This document shows, one piece after another, positions 7,840-15,042 of a DNA stretch of 20,587 bases. The position numbers were made by a program, and so were the translations under genes. The notes under the pieces were generated by a model, which was given only the letters and a program-made list of their open reading frames with translations, was not told where the DNA came from and searched no databases. The DNA is taken from assembly GCA_964354365.1 (NCBI GenBank), contig CAYGZM010000062.1, forward strand, positions 1 to 20,587. The letters run 5' to 3'. Each line of letters begins with the position of its first letter. Within the stretch, counting starts at the first letter, position 1. Source of the DNA: CAYGZM01 sp964354365 (GTDB lineage Bacteria; Planctomycetota; Phycisphaerae; Sedimentisphaerales; Anaerobacaceae).

Positions 7840-8493
7840 TTGTCGCTGCTTTCGGTCCAGTCGGGTTGGTCGTTCACGGTTGTTCCCGCTGAGCTTAGCT
7901 ATCTGAACGGGATGGTGCGGTGCCACATTGATTCGTTTCCCGGGCAATTTATGACGCTTGTGGGAGGCAGGTTCATAAGCATATTCTACAAGTTCTATAT
8001 CGAAAAAGGTGGGATGGTATTCGTGGCGGTGGATGCCGGTGGGGAGGTCTGCGGGCTTGTATGTGGAGGTGAGCCGAGTTTAAGGCAGAGGTTTACGAGG
8101 ACACGGATGCCGTTTTATGCTTTTGATGTAATCTTGAGCGGCTTGAGAAGTAGCTATGCGAGAAAGAGATTGTGGCAGCACATTGGGTCGGCTTTGAAAA
8201 ATATGGGTGATAAGATCTTGCACGGCGGTTCCGGAGGCTCAACTCGCAAGGAGGGGGCGTATCCCTGGGCGAGTTTGTTATCTGTCTGTACCGCCCCGGA
8301 GCTTAGGGGTAAAGGCGTTGGTGCTGCTTTGATGGGGCGTTTTGAGGCGGAGAGCCGAACCAGGGGATACAAGGCGATACGGCTTTCGGTGCATACGGAT
8401 AACGTGGCTGCGGCCAATCTATACAAGAAGTGCGGGTGGGAGGTTGTGCGTCAGCTGGCCGGCGGAGTTTATTTCGTCAAAGTCCTCGGCTAA
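7840..8493 (+). CDS. GNAT-family N-acetyltransferase
   Basis: The 217-residue protein has the acetyl-CoA binding motif A of the GNAT fold (LLSVCTAPELRGKGVGAALM, 146-165, with the RGxGxGxA pyrophosphate loop) and a motif B region NVAAANLYKKCGW (188-200). It should move an acetyl group from acetyl-CoA to an amine. In a locus with a DegT-type aminotransferase, N-acetylation of an amino sugar nucleotide is a reasonable role, but protein or small-molecule targets are not excluded. The start is TTG at 7840, preceded by GGGGCGGA; the next in-frame ATG would cut into the domain. The first 140 residues are less conserved than the C-terminal GNAT core. It converges with the minus-strand gene at 8560. 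Confidence 0.8.
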   Translation: MSLLSVQSGWSFTVVPAELSYLNGMVRCHIDSFPGQFMTLVGGRFISIFYKFYIEKGGMVFVAVDAGGEVCGLVCGGEPSLRQRFTRTRMPFYAFDVILSGLRSSYARKRLWQHIGSALKNMGDKILHGGSGGSTRKEGAYPWASLLSVCTAPELRGKGVGAALMGRFEAESRTRGYKAIRLSVHTDNVAAANLYKKCGWEVVRQLAGGVYFVKVLG

Positions 8494-8559
8494 GGTTGAA
8501 ACGGCGGGCGGCGAAAAAACGACGTGATGCTGAGGGCCGGTCTCGGCGGTGGAGGGCTG

Positions 8560-9945
8560 TTAGGGGAATGAACTGGGATTTCCCTGCGGGGCGAGGAGCC
8601 GGACGGCCCAGGCGTAAAAGCACAGGAACGCTTCGTCCATAGTTTTATTTTGTGAGAGGGGGATATTTGGGCCACCGTTGGTCAGGTCGTACGCGAGGGA
8701 GATAAAGAGGTCTTTTAGCTGGTCATCATACGCAGCAAGTCGGTGCCAGCCGAGCCAGAGCAGCCCCTTGTATCCCGGCGGCAACTCGCCGTGTTCCGGG
8801 TCGAGGTAAGGACGGTCGCTGCCATCAACAAAGTTGGCGAAGTAGAAGAAGCTTTTGTGCGGTTTCCAGACTTGTTTTTTGAGGGTATTGACGAAGCCGG
8901 CGATTCTGGTATTGGTATGGTCGATGAGACCTTCATAGTGGGCCTTTGCGGCGAGCCAGACTGTGCGGTTCGCGTGGGCTGTGTCGAGGACAGCGAGTTT
9001 GTCTCTGAGTTTCCAGTTGGGGATGTAGTACCAGGCGTAGCCGGCTGTTGCTTTTTGCGGGACGACGCCCCAGTCGGTCGGGCTATTGCGGCCGAGGTCG
9101 GCTGCATTTGGCGGTTGCTTGGTCAGGTCAGTTCTGACGCCGATGTACAAGTCGGTCAAAAGTCTAGCCCATTGCCGGTAAGGGTATCGGCTGTAGCCGA
9201 GTTTGTCCAGGTCCATACATAAGACGGCGAAGTGTTCGCGCTTGTCGCGTGCGATATCCAATGCAGCCAGCAGATGCATATTTGAGTTCTCGCCGTGATA
9301 GTTTTCCGGCCTTGTCGCAGGGGAATAGAAGAGCCATTTTTCCACAATGTTTTTTTCGACGAAATCGGCGATCTGGCGCCAGTTCTCCTGTTTGGCCTGC
9401 TTTAGTGCATCAGCGACCATAAGGAATCCTTCGGCACCCTGGAAGTCGCAGATTTGGTTATGGCCGCCTGTCTGGTTTTGCACTGTTTTTAGATAGAAGC
9501 AGGGCCAATTGCCTCGCGGTTTATTATGCCACAGGAGTGTTTGCGGGTTTGATTCGGCATCGGCGATTGCTTTGAGAACACGTCTTCTGGCCTGTTCGAG
9601 ATAACTTATTTTGGCCGTTGCCCGCCACATATCGATTAGCGCCTGAAGTTCCTGTCGGAGGTAATAGACGGCGTAACCTTCTGCAAGGGTTTTGCCTTTG
9701 TTTTTGTCGAGGTGCGCGGCATATTTCTGGTCGAAGGCGGCGACGAATCTCTCAAAGAGCAGGGGCCTATTTTGCTCGGCGAGGGGGGAGAGGTTTGGGT
9801 TTATGGCGCGTAGCTGATGATCCAGGGCGGGGGTAGCCAGGCTGGTTACCGACAGCAGCAGGGGGACCAGAGCGGCCAGTAAGTACGAGTGGCCCGGGAT
9901 ACCGGCAGGCGGATATATGCGTTTTTTTGTCTGGTTGTCGTTCAT
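8560..9945 (-). CDS. Secreted protein of unknown function, possibly an alpha/alpha-toroid enzyme
   Basis: I do not recognise the family with certainty. The ATG at 9945 gives 461 residues with a Sec signal peptide: basic start NDNQTKKR, hydrophobic stretch about 20-36 and a likely cut near SLA-TPA (35-40). The rest is rich in helices with conserved-looking aromatic and polar blocks: LAEGYAVYYLRQELQAL (87-103), GGHNQICDFQGAEGFLM (160-176), QKATAGYAWYYIPNWKLRD (297-315), LDTAHANR (320-327) and GYKGLLWLGWHRL (391-403). This pattern resembles alpha/alpha-barrel polysaccharide lyases, hydrolases and epimerases, but that is an inference. A role in trimming or modifying the polysaccharide outside the cytoplasm would suit the locus. 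An upstream start at 10032 would bury the signal peptide and is disfavoured. The gene runs against its neighbours and shares its upstream region with the next gene. Confidence 0.8.
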   Translation of the reverse strand: MNDNQTKKRIYPPAGIPGHSYLLAALVPLLLSVTSLATPALDHQLRAINPNLSPLAEQNRPLLFERFVAAFDQKYAAHLDKNKGKTLAEGYAVYYLRQELQALIDMWRATAKISYLEQARRRVLKAIADAESNPQTLLWHNKPRGNWPCFYLKTVQNQTGGHNQICDFQGAEGFLMVADALKQAKQENWRQIADFVEKNIVEKWLFYSPATRPENYHGENSNMHLLAALDIARDKREHFAVLCMDLDKLGYSRYPYRQWARLLTDLYIGVRTDLTKQPPNAADLGRNSPTDWGVVPQKATAGYAWYYIPNWKLRDKLAVLDTAHANRTVWLAAKAHYEGLIDHTNTRIAGFVNTLKKQVWKPHKSFFYFANFVDGSDRPYLDPEHGELPPGYKGLLWLGWHRLAAYDDQLKDLFISLAYDLTNGGPNIPLSQNKTMDEAFLCFYAWAVRLLAPQGNPSSFP

Positions 9946-9963
9946 ATCTGGCAGAGGCGCAAA

Positions 9964-9981
9964 GCGCACGGTGCAGTGCGC
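9964..9981. repeat. GC-rich hairpin upstream of the minus-strand secreted protein gene
   Basis: GCGCAC at 9964-9969 pairs exactly with GTGCGC at 9976-9981 around a six-base loop. It lies 18 bases upstream of the ATG of the minus-strand gene, close to its expected ribosome-binding region, for which no good Shine-Dalgarno sequence is visible. It could affect translation; this is not demonstrated. Confidence 0.35.
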
Positions 9982-10038
9982 CACGGACAACGCATCAGCA
10001 GGGCGGCTTTTCGGAGCAGCCCCGTGGAGCACGCACTA

Positions 10039-10067
10039 TTGACAAATTCTGGCGGGTATTGTATAAT
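10039..10067 (+). promoter_or_regulatory. Perfect sigma-70-type promoter
   Basis: TTGACA at 10039-10044 and TATAAT at 10062-10067 are both exact consensus hexamers separated by exactly 17 bases. Transcription would start near 10074, leaving a leader of about 128 bases before the ATG at 10202. Within it are a weak hairpin (GACAC 10160-10164 with GTGTC 10172-10176) and a 33-codon open frame (10137-10238) with GAGAAGG five bases upstream that overlaps the start of the main gene. It is the only full-consensus promoter noticed in the window. Confidence 0.7.
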
Positions 10068-10201
10068 ATATGGCCGGATAAGTAAAGGCGATTTGGCCGT
10101 GTAGGGGTGCATGGCCGAGGGCAAGAGAAGGTGTGTATGAAGGTTTGTCATAGTTACTGGACACTACGCCTGTGTCGGCGGGCGATGAAGAGGGCAAGGA
10201 A

Positions 10202-11899
10202 ATGCGAAAAGCTTTGGCGTTATCCGTCATTATTTTAGTGTTTGTGCCGTGCAGGCCACCTGAAACAGAGAGAGGACACGCAGTGACCGGCGCGACGCCT
10301 ATAGTGCCGGAGGCGGCGGACGTGAGGACGTGCTCTGAGGGGCCGCCGGATGAGAACGGCAGTGTGTGGCCGGAGGGACCAGCCGAGGGCGAAGGGGCGG
10401 GTGTTGTTCTTATGGCAGAAACCAGCGGGCCTACCGGATACATTGAGGCGTACACCGACAAGAAGAGTTATCTGCCGGGTGAGACGATCAATTTTCGTAT
10501 CTCAACCACCGCTGCGACGTGCAGCATAGAGATTCTGAAGGAGCAGTGGGAAAGAAAGCTGGTTGCCAAGGTGACAGGCGTGGCGGGGGCGTATCATCCT
10601 ATGCCGGGTTACAGCCAGAAGCCGTGGGAGGAGGGTGCGAGCTGGCCTGTCAGCTACAGTTGGGTCGTGCCGGAGGAATGGGAGAACGGCAGCTATTTAG
10701 CTCTTTTGCGGACGACCAGCGGACCGTATGCTTTTACATATCATCCCTTTATTGTGCGGACGCGATTACCCGGGTCTCACAGCAAGATAGCTTTCGTCAT
10801 GAATTACAACACGCGGAACGCTTACAACTACTGGGGCGGGAAGAGCTTGTATTATAGCGGCGTTCCGGGTGACAAGCACTACGCAGTGGGCGTATCGTTT
10901 TTGCGGCCCCTTGGTGATTCTTCCGGGAGGGGGGTGAATTACTGGGGGCAATATGAGCTTACGAGCCAGCTGATTGCTGACGGGTACGCGCCGGAGTATA
11001 TTACGGAGTGGGATATCTCTTCCGACCCGGTGGTATTGAGGGCATACGATGTGGTGGTTCTTGCGGGTCACCACGAGTATGTCTGCCGGAATATGTACGA
11101 CGCACTTGAGGCGCATCATCGGCGAGGGGGACATCTGGCGTTCTTTTCTGGGAATGATATTTACTGGCAGGTGCGGTTCGAGGATGGGGGCAACAAGATG
11201 GTGAGCTATAAGGGCTATGCGATGGCTGAGGACCCTGTCAGGGGCATCGACAATAGTCTTTTAACCACATTGTGGGGGCACGAGCTGGTTGGTCGTCCTG
11301 CAGAGACGTTGCAGGGTATAGTTTACGTGCCATACTCATATTGTTTTCTGGCGGAGGAATACGTTGTACAGGACTGCAACCACTTTGTGTTTGAGGAGAC
11401 GGGTTTGAGAAATGGCGATGTAGCTGGGTCGAAGGTGGCAGCGGGAGAGACCGACTATCTGGGACCTGCTTCACCGGGCCGGATGGATATTCTGCTGCGG
11501 GCACGGCGGAGCATGGTGCTGGCCCAGTATGCGAGTTATGTTCAGGTTGGTTACGTTGATGCGGCAGCGGTTTACTACGAGGACAGTGAGAAGTACGGGT
11601 TTACGAACGGACGGGGGGGGCAGGTATTTTCAGCGGGGACTAACTGTGGCTGGGGTGATTCTCTTTTGCCATCCTCGCCGCGCTATTTGACGATGCGGCG
11701 GACAACGCGGAACATCATCCGGCATATGGTTGAATCACCGCCTCCGCGGACCGACTTTGGGGATTTGGCGGTTCTGGCAAGGTACTGGCTTGGTGATTGC
11801 GGGTCGCCGTGGTGGTGTGAAAATGCTGATGTGGATATGAACGGCACCGTTGATTTGGTGGACCTATCGCGCCTTGCCGAGTCCTGGTCAGGCAGATGA
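10202..11899 (+). CDS. Secreted N,N-dimethylformamidase large-subunit-like protein with C-terminal dockerin-like module
   Basis: The 565-residue protein begins with a hydrophobic export signal (MRKALALSVIILVFVPC; the Cys is not in a standard lipobox). A low-complexity Pro/Glu/Gly stretch (18-75) follows, then a beta-rich domain (79-185). Residues about 195-510 resemble the large (beta) subunit of N,N-dimethylformamidase: VVVLAGHHEYV (284-294), a GATase-like GGHLAFFSGNDIYWQVRFE (309-327) and FSAGTNCGWGDSL (476-488). That enzyme hydrolyses an amide using mononuclear iron; whether the ligands are kept here is not established. Residues 518-562 form a dockerin-like module (GDLAVLARYWLGDCGS, DVDMNGTVDLVDLSRLAESW) typical of exported Phycisphaerae proteins and thought to mark cell-surface placement. 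ATG at 10202 is chosen for AGAGGG eight bases upstream. It carries a G8 tract at 11613-11620. Amidase activity is a hypothesis. Confidence 0.82.
   Translation: MRKALALSVIILVFVPCRPPETERGHAVTGATPIVPEAADVRTCSEGPPDENGSVWPEGPAEGEGAGVVLMAETSGPTGYIEAYTDKKSYLPGETINFRISTTAATCSIEILKEQWERKLVAKVTGVAGAYHPMPGYSQKPWEEGASWPVSYSWVVPEEWENGSYLALLRTTSGPYAFTYHPFIVRTRLPGSHSKIAFVMNYNTRNAYNYWGGKSLYYSGVPGDKHYAVGVSFLRPLGDSSGRGVNYWGQYELTSQLIADGYAPEYITEWDISSDPVVLRAYDVVVLAGHHEYVCRNMYDALEAHHRRGGHLAFFSGNDIYWQVRFEDGGNKMVSYKGYAMAEDPVRGIDNSLLTTLWGHELVGRPAETLQGIVYVPYSYCFLAEEYVVQDCNHFVFEETGLRNGDVAGSKVAAGETDYLGPASPGRMDILLRARRSMVLAQYASYVQVGYVDAAAVYYEDSEKYGFTNGRGGQVFSAGTNCGWGDSLLPSSPRYLTMRRTTRNIIRHMVESPPPRTDFGDLAVLARYWLGDCGSPWWCENADVDMNGTVDLVDLSRLAESWSGR
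11613..11620 (+). repeat. G8 homopolymer in the dimethylformamidase-like gene
   Basis: Eight consecutive G bases lie within CGG GGG GGG CAG (Arg-Gly-Gly-Gln). A one-base slip would remove the last part of the catalytic-like domain and the dockerin-like tail. Confidence 0.9.
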
Positions 11900-12045
11900 T
11901 TTCGCATCGAGGATGAGGAATATCTTCGGACGGATAGTGGGAGGTCGTATTGCGAGAGGATGTCTGTTGTAAAGGGGTCATCTGCACGCGGGGTAAGAGG
12001 AATATAAGTGGGATCGAGGCGGAGTCGAACTTGACGGAGAAACGG

Positions 12046-12596
12046 ATGGCAGGGTGTGACGTTCACTGGGAGCGGGATTATAGAACTGCGGGCAATGAGA
12101 AGCTGCATGATCTGGTGGTTGAGTACATAGCGCGTATTCTCAACGCTCCAAAGGGATATCGCTTGGGGGATGTTGGGTGTGAGAGTTGCGCACGCGCTGT
12201 GCGCCCGGCAAAGCATGGGCTTCTCGTACGGGCGGTTGATTTTCCCGAAACAGTGCTGGAGAGAGCCGGGGTTTATGTTAAGGGCGAGGTGTTAGAGGAT
12301 AGGAAAGAAATAGAGCGAGGAGACATTTTGTCACTGCGATTTAACGAGATGAGTCTCGATTATGTGTTGTGTTGGGGGGGGTCCTGATGCACGTTCCGGG
12401 CTTGGACAGGGCGATATCAGGGCTGGCGCGTGTTCGGGGCACGCCCCCCCAAATCAGCCTGCGTCCATTGCGGGCCAATCTGCTCTCTAAGCAGGCCTTC
12501 ATTGTAGTATGGCTTGCATTTGGGACTGTTGGATCGAAAGATTTCTTTGCAGGTTGTTGGATTACACCCGGAAGAGCATCGGGGAAGAAGCTATGA
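12046..12596 (+). pseudogene. Decayed SAM-dependent methyltransferase, frameshifted at a G8 tract
   Basis: From the ATG at 12046 the frame reads HWERDYRTAG, then a damaged motif I, LGDVGCESCARAVR (normally DVGCGTGxxxxR), then VRAVDFPETVLERA, GDILSLRFNEMSLDYVLCWG, and stops at 12385-12387. The continuation VLMHVPGLDRAISGLARV is in the next frame after the G8 run at 12374-12381; six G bases would restore CWGVLMHVP. After LARV, where PGG and a strand should follow, no methyltransferase sequence can be recognised up to the stop at 12594-12596, which overlaps the start of the next gene. The combined evidence is a class I methyltransferase that has lost its glycine-rich motif, reading frame and C-terminus. 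A sequencing error in the homopolymer could explain the frameshift but not the other defects. Confidence 0.75.
12374..12381 (+). repeat. G8 homopolymer at the methyltransferase frameshift
   Basis: Eight consecutive G bases lie exactly where the methyltransferase homology changes frame. A C7 run follows at 12444-12450, after which homology is lost. Confidence 0.9.
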
Positions 12597-13840
12597 AGGT
12601 GCTAATAGTCACGCAGTATTTTCCACCTGAGATGGGTGCGCCCCAGGCTCGGCTGCACGAATTGGGGACGCGGCTTAAGGCGATGGGCCACGAAATAACC
12701 GTTCTCACCGCTTTGCCGAACTATCCCACCGGCAGGATATTCGAAGGCTATCGGTGGAGGGTAAAAGTCAAAGAGGTCATTAACGGAATGAAGGTTGTGC
12801 GAACATGTTTATACCCGTCCAAGTCAGGCAAGACACTCCCGCGACTATTAAGCTATCTGTCGTTTGGTTTCAGCAGTGTTTTGCCGGGCGTTTGGGGGAT
12901 ATCCAGACAAGATGTGGTGTTGATTGAAAGTCCTCCGCTGTTTCTCGTTCCGTTCGCACTGCTGATAAGCAGAATTGTTCGTGGGAAAGCAGTAATGATG
13001 GTCTCCGATATCTGGCCTGATATCATAGTCCGTATGGGCCACGCATCGGAAAAGAGCTTGTCGGTAAAAGCTATGCTCTGGCTTGAGAGGCTGGCGTATA
13101 ATCATTCATACGCGGTGGCTTTGACTAATCCGGGAGCAGTTAAGCAAATTCGTGAGCGCTTTGCCCATCTCAAGAACATCACGGTCATATCGAATGGAGT
13201 TGACACAAAAATGTTCTCGCCCGAATTCCGCAACGAAGAAGTTCGCTGCAAGTATGGAGCCGGGCCTGATGATTTTCTGGTAGGTTACTGCGGGCTTCAC
13301 GGCCTGGCTCAGGGTCTGGAGGTCATACTCCACGCCGCAACCAAACTCAGAGATCGCTCGGACATAAAGTTGATTGTGATAGGTGACGGACCTACAAAGG
13401 AAGAGCTTGTCAGGAAATCCAGGGAACTCAACCTTACGAACCTCAGATTCTGTGACCGTAGAAGCAAAAGCGAAATGCCTGAGTTGCTGGCTTCTCTGGA
13501 TGCAAGTCTGGTGCCGTTGTCTGCTCGATTTCCGGGGACTATGCCCTCGAAAGTATATGAGGCGTTAGCTTCCGGAACTCCCCCTATCGTAGCCAAAGGG
13601 TGTGAGGCGGAGACCCTGGTGGTTGAATTTGAAGCCGGGCAGTGCTACGAGCCGGGCGACGCGAATGAGATGGCCGATGCCATTCTTTATCTGGCCGAGG
13701 ATCGTCCCCGTTTGCAGAAGATCAGGGAGAACTGTATAAAGCTGTCCAAGCGGTTCGACAGAGACATAATAGCGGAAAGAACCGAAAACATACTGACAAC
13801 TGTTCATGAGGGCAGACAATTGCCAGAGGTTGCCTGGTAA
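12593..13840 (+). CDS. GT4-family glycosyltransferase, WbuB-like
   Basis: The 415-residue protein starts MKVLIVTQYFPPEMGAPQAR, the pattern of WbuB/WcaI-type GT4 enzymes, with TALPNYPTG (39-47), LIESPPLFLVPFALL (110-124) and SDIWPD (138-143). The donor domain has GYCGLHGLAQGLEVIL (231-246), VIGDGP (262-267) and GTMPSKVYEALASGTPPIVA (315-334), where E323 is the conserved donor-binding glutamate. It transfers a sugar, commonly an N-acetylated deoxyhexosamine in relatives, to the lipid-linked glycan. ATG at 12593 is chosen because it gives the canonical N-terminus and follows GGGGAAGAAG; a longer frame from 12509 adds unrelated residues that belong to the upstream pseudogene. Its base composition is less G-skewed than the genes to the left. 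The next gene starts 12 bases after its stop. Confidence 0.92.
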   Translation: MKVLIVTQYFPPEMGAPQARLHELGTRLKAMGHEITVLTALPNYPTGRIFEGYRWRVKVKEVINGMKVVRTCLYPSKSGKTLPRLLSYLSFGFSSVLPGVWGISRQDVVLIESPPLFLVPFALLISRIVRGKAVMMVSDIWPDIIVRMGHASEKSLSVKAMLWLERLAYNHSYAVALTNPGAVKQIRERFAHLKNITVISNGVDTKMFSPEFRNEEVRCKYGAGPDDFLVGYCGLHGLAQGLEVILHAATKLRDRSDIKLIVIGDGPTKEELVRKSRELNLTNLRFCDRRSKSEMPELLASLDASLVPLSARFPGTMPSKVYEALASGTPPIVAKGCEAETLVVEFEAGQCYEPGDANEMADAILYLAEDRPRLQKIRENCIKLSKRFDRDIIAERTENILTTVHEGRQLPEVAW

Positions 13841-13852
13841 TCTGCAGAACGT

Positions 13853-15016
13853 ATGTTAAGCTCAACATCCATAGAAGAATACGAATCTGTCTTTGCCGCC
13901 TGGTTCGGAACAAAGTATGCCTTTTCTTTCTGGAAGGGCAGGGTCGCACTGTATGCGATATTGAAGGCGATGGGCGTGGGACCCGGCGATGAAGTTGTTC
14001 TACCCGGTTACACATGTGTTATGAACGTCAATCCCATAATGTATCTTGGCGGCAAGCCGGTATATGTGGACATTGAGGCCGAGACATTCAACATTGATCC
14101 GAAGTTGCTGAGCGAAAAGATCACCGACAATACGAAGGTTATCATCGCCCAGCATACATACGGGTATCCGTGTCAGCTGGACGCTATCCTGAGTATCGCG
14201 GGCAAAAGAGGAGTCTCAGTTGTTGAAGATTGCTGCCTCGCCTTCGGTTCACGATACAGAGGCAAACTGGTCGGAACATTCGGTAGAGCCGCATATTTTT
14301 CTTCTCAGTGGAACAAACCATACACGACCGGAATTGGCGGGATGGCGATAACAAACGACCCGGAGCTGGCGCAGAAGATCCGGTCATTGCGCGCCGACGA
14401 GGCGTGTTCGCCGTCATTTCGTGAAGTCCTCATGCTCCGTGTGCAGTTGCTTGTGTACCGGTTATTCATTTATCCCAGGACAACCGCGCTGGCACAACAC
14501 ATGTTCAGGTATCTTACGAAAAAGGGAGTTGTTGTAGGTTCGTCGGAGCCATCCGAGTTTAGTCCTGTACAGGCGCAAGACTTTTTGAAGAATATGAGTT
14601 CGGTGCAGGCGCGATCAGGCCTGAGGCAATTAGAGAGGATAGAAGAGGGTATTTGTCATCGCAAGAAACTGGCCGAGCTGTATGACCGCCTTTTGGAGAA
14701 AAGACGCTGGCATAGCAGAAACTGCGATAGGGTTCTTACAGACCCGGTAATGGTCAGATATCCCGTGAGGATTGCGGAGAAAGATGAGGCCCTTGCAAAA
14801 GCGGCAAAAGCCGCAATTGAACTGGGAAGCTGGTTTGAGTGCCCGTTGCACCCGATTGAAACGCCGTTGGCGGTTTACGACTACGAAGTTGGAATGTGCC
14901 CCGAGGCGGAACGGGCCTGCAATCAGGTTGTGAACCTGCCGCTGCACCGACGCGTCAGCGAAAGAACGGTTAAAAGAAGTGTGGATTTCATAAGCCTTTT
15001 TACGGAAATATCATAG
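13853..15016 (+). CDS. DegT/DnrJ/EryC1/StrS-family PLP-dependent sugar aminotransferase
   Basis: The 387-residue protein has the fold type I plan of sugar aminotransferases: GPGDEVVLPGYTC (43-55), the cofactor-binding aspartate in VVEDCCLAFGS (D126, 123-133), and the Schiff-base lysine in SSQWNKPYTTGIGG (K155, 150-163). It would transfer an amino group from glutamate to a keto sugar nucleotide, giving an amino sugar for the polysaccharide. The motif differs from the textbook family (CLAFGS where AQAHGA is usual, and QWNKP before the glycines), placing it in a divergent branch. It sits between two WbuB-like glycosyltransferases with short gaps (12 and 26 bases), so the three probably form one cassette. 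The dehydratase and other steps needed for the keto sugar are not in the window. Confidence 0.9.
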   Translation: MLSSTSIEEYESVFAAWFGTKYAFSFWKGRVALYAILKAMGVGPGDEVVLPGYTCVMNVNPIMYLGGKPVYVDIEAETFNIDPKLLSEKITDNTKVIIAQHTYGYPCQLDAILSIAGKRGVSVVEDCCLAFGSRYRGKLVGTFGRAAYFSSQWNKPYTTGIGGMAITNDPELAQKIRSLRADEACSPSFREVLMLRVQLLVYRLFIYPRTTALAQHMFRYLTKKGVVVGSSEPSEFSPVQAQDFLKNMSSVQARSGLRQLERIEEGICHRKKLAELYDRLLEKRRWHSRNCDRVLTDPVMVRYPVRIAEKDEALAKAAKAAIELGSWFECPLHPIETPLAVYDYEVGMCPEAERACNQVVNLPLHRRVSERTVKRSVDFISLFTEIS

Positions 15017-15042
15017 TTGAAGGATGACTTCGGTGAAGTGAT

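Noticed and set aside
8743..9222. A 159-codon open frame on the plus strand
   Set aside because: It is antisense to the secreted protein gene and has no domain or ribosome site; the minus-strand frame has a signal peptide and coherent composition.
9946..10032. Upstream start that would extend the minus-strand secreted protein by 29 residues
   Set aside because: The extension places a Cys/Arg-rich stretch before a good signal peptide; the internal ATG at 9945 is more credible.
12436..12447. GGGGC-AC-GCCCC as a hairpin terminator for the decayed methyltransferase
   Set aside because: The loop is only two bases and no T-run follows; it is more likely chance in a GC-rich decaying region.
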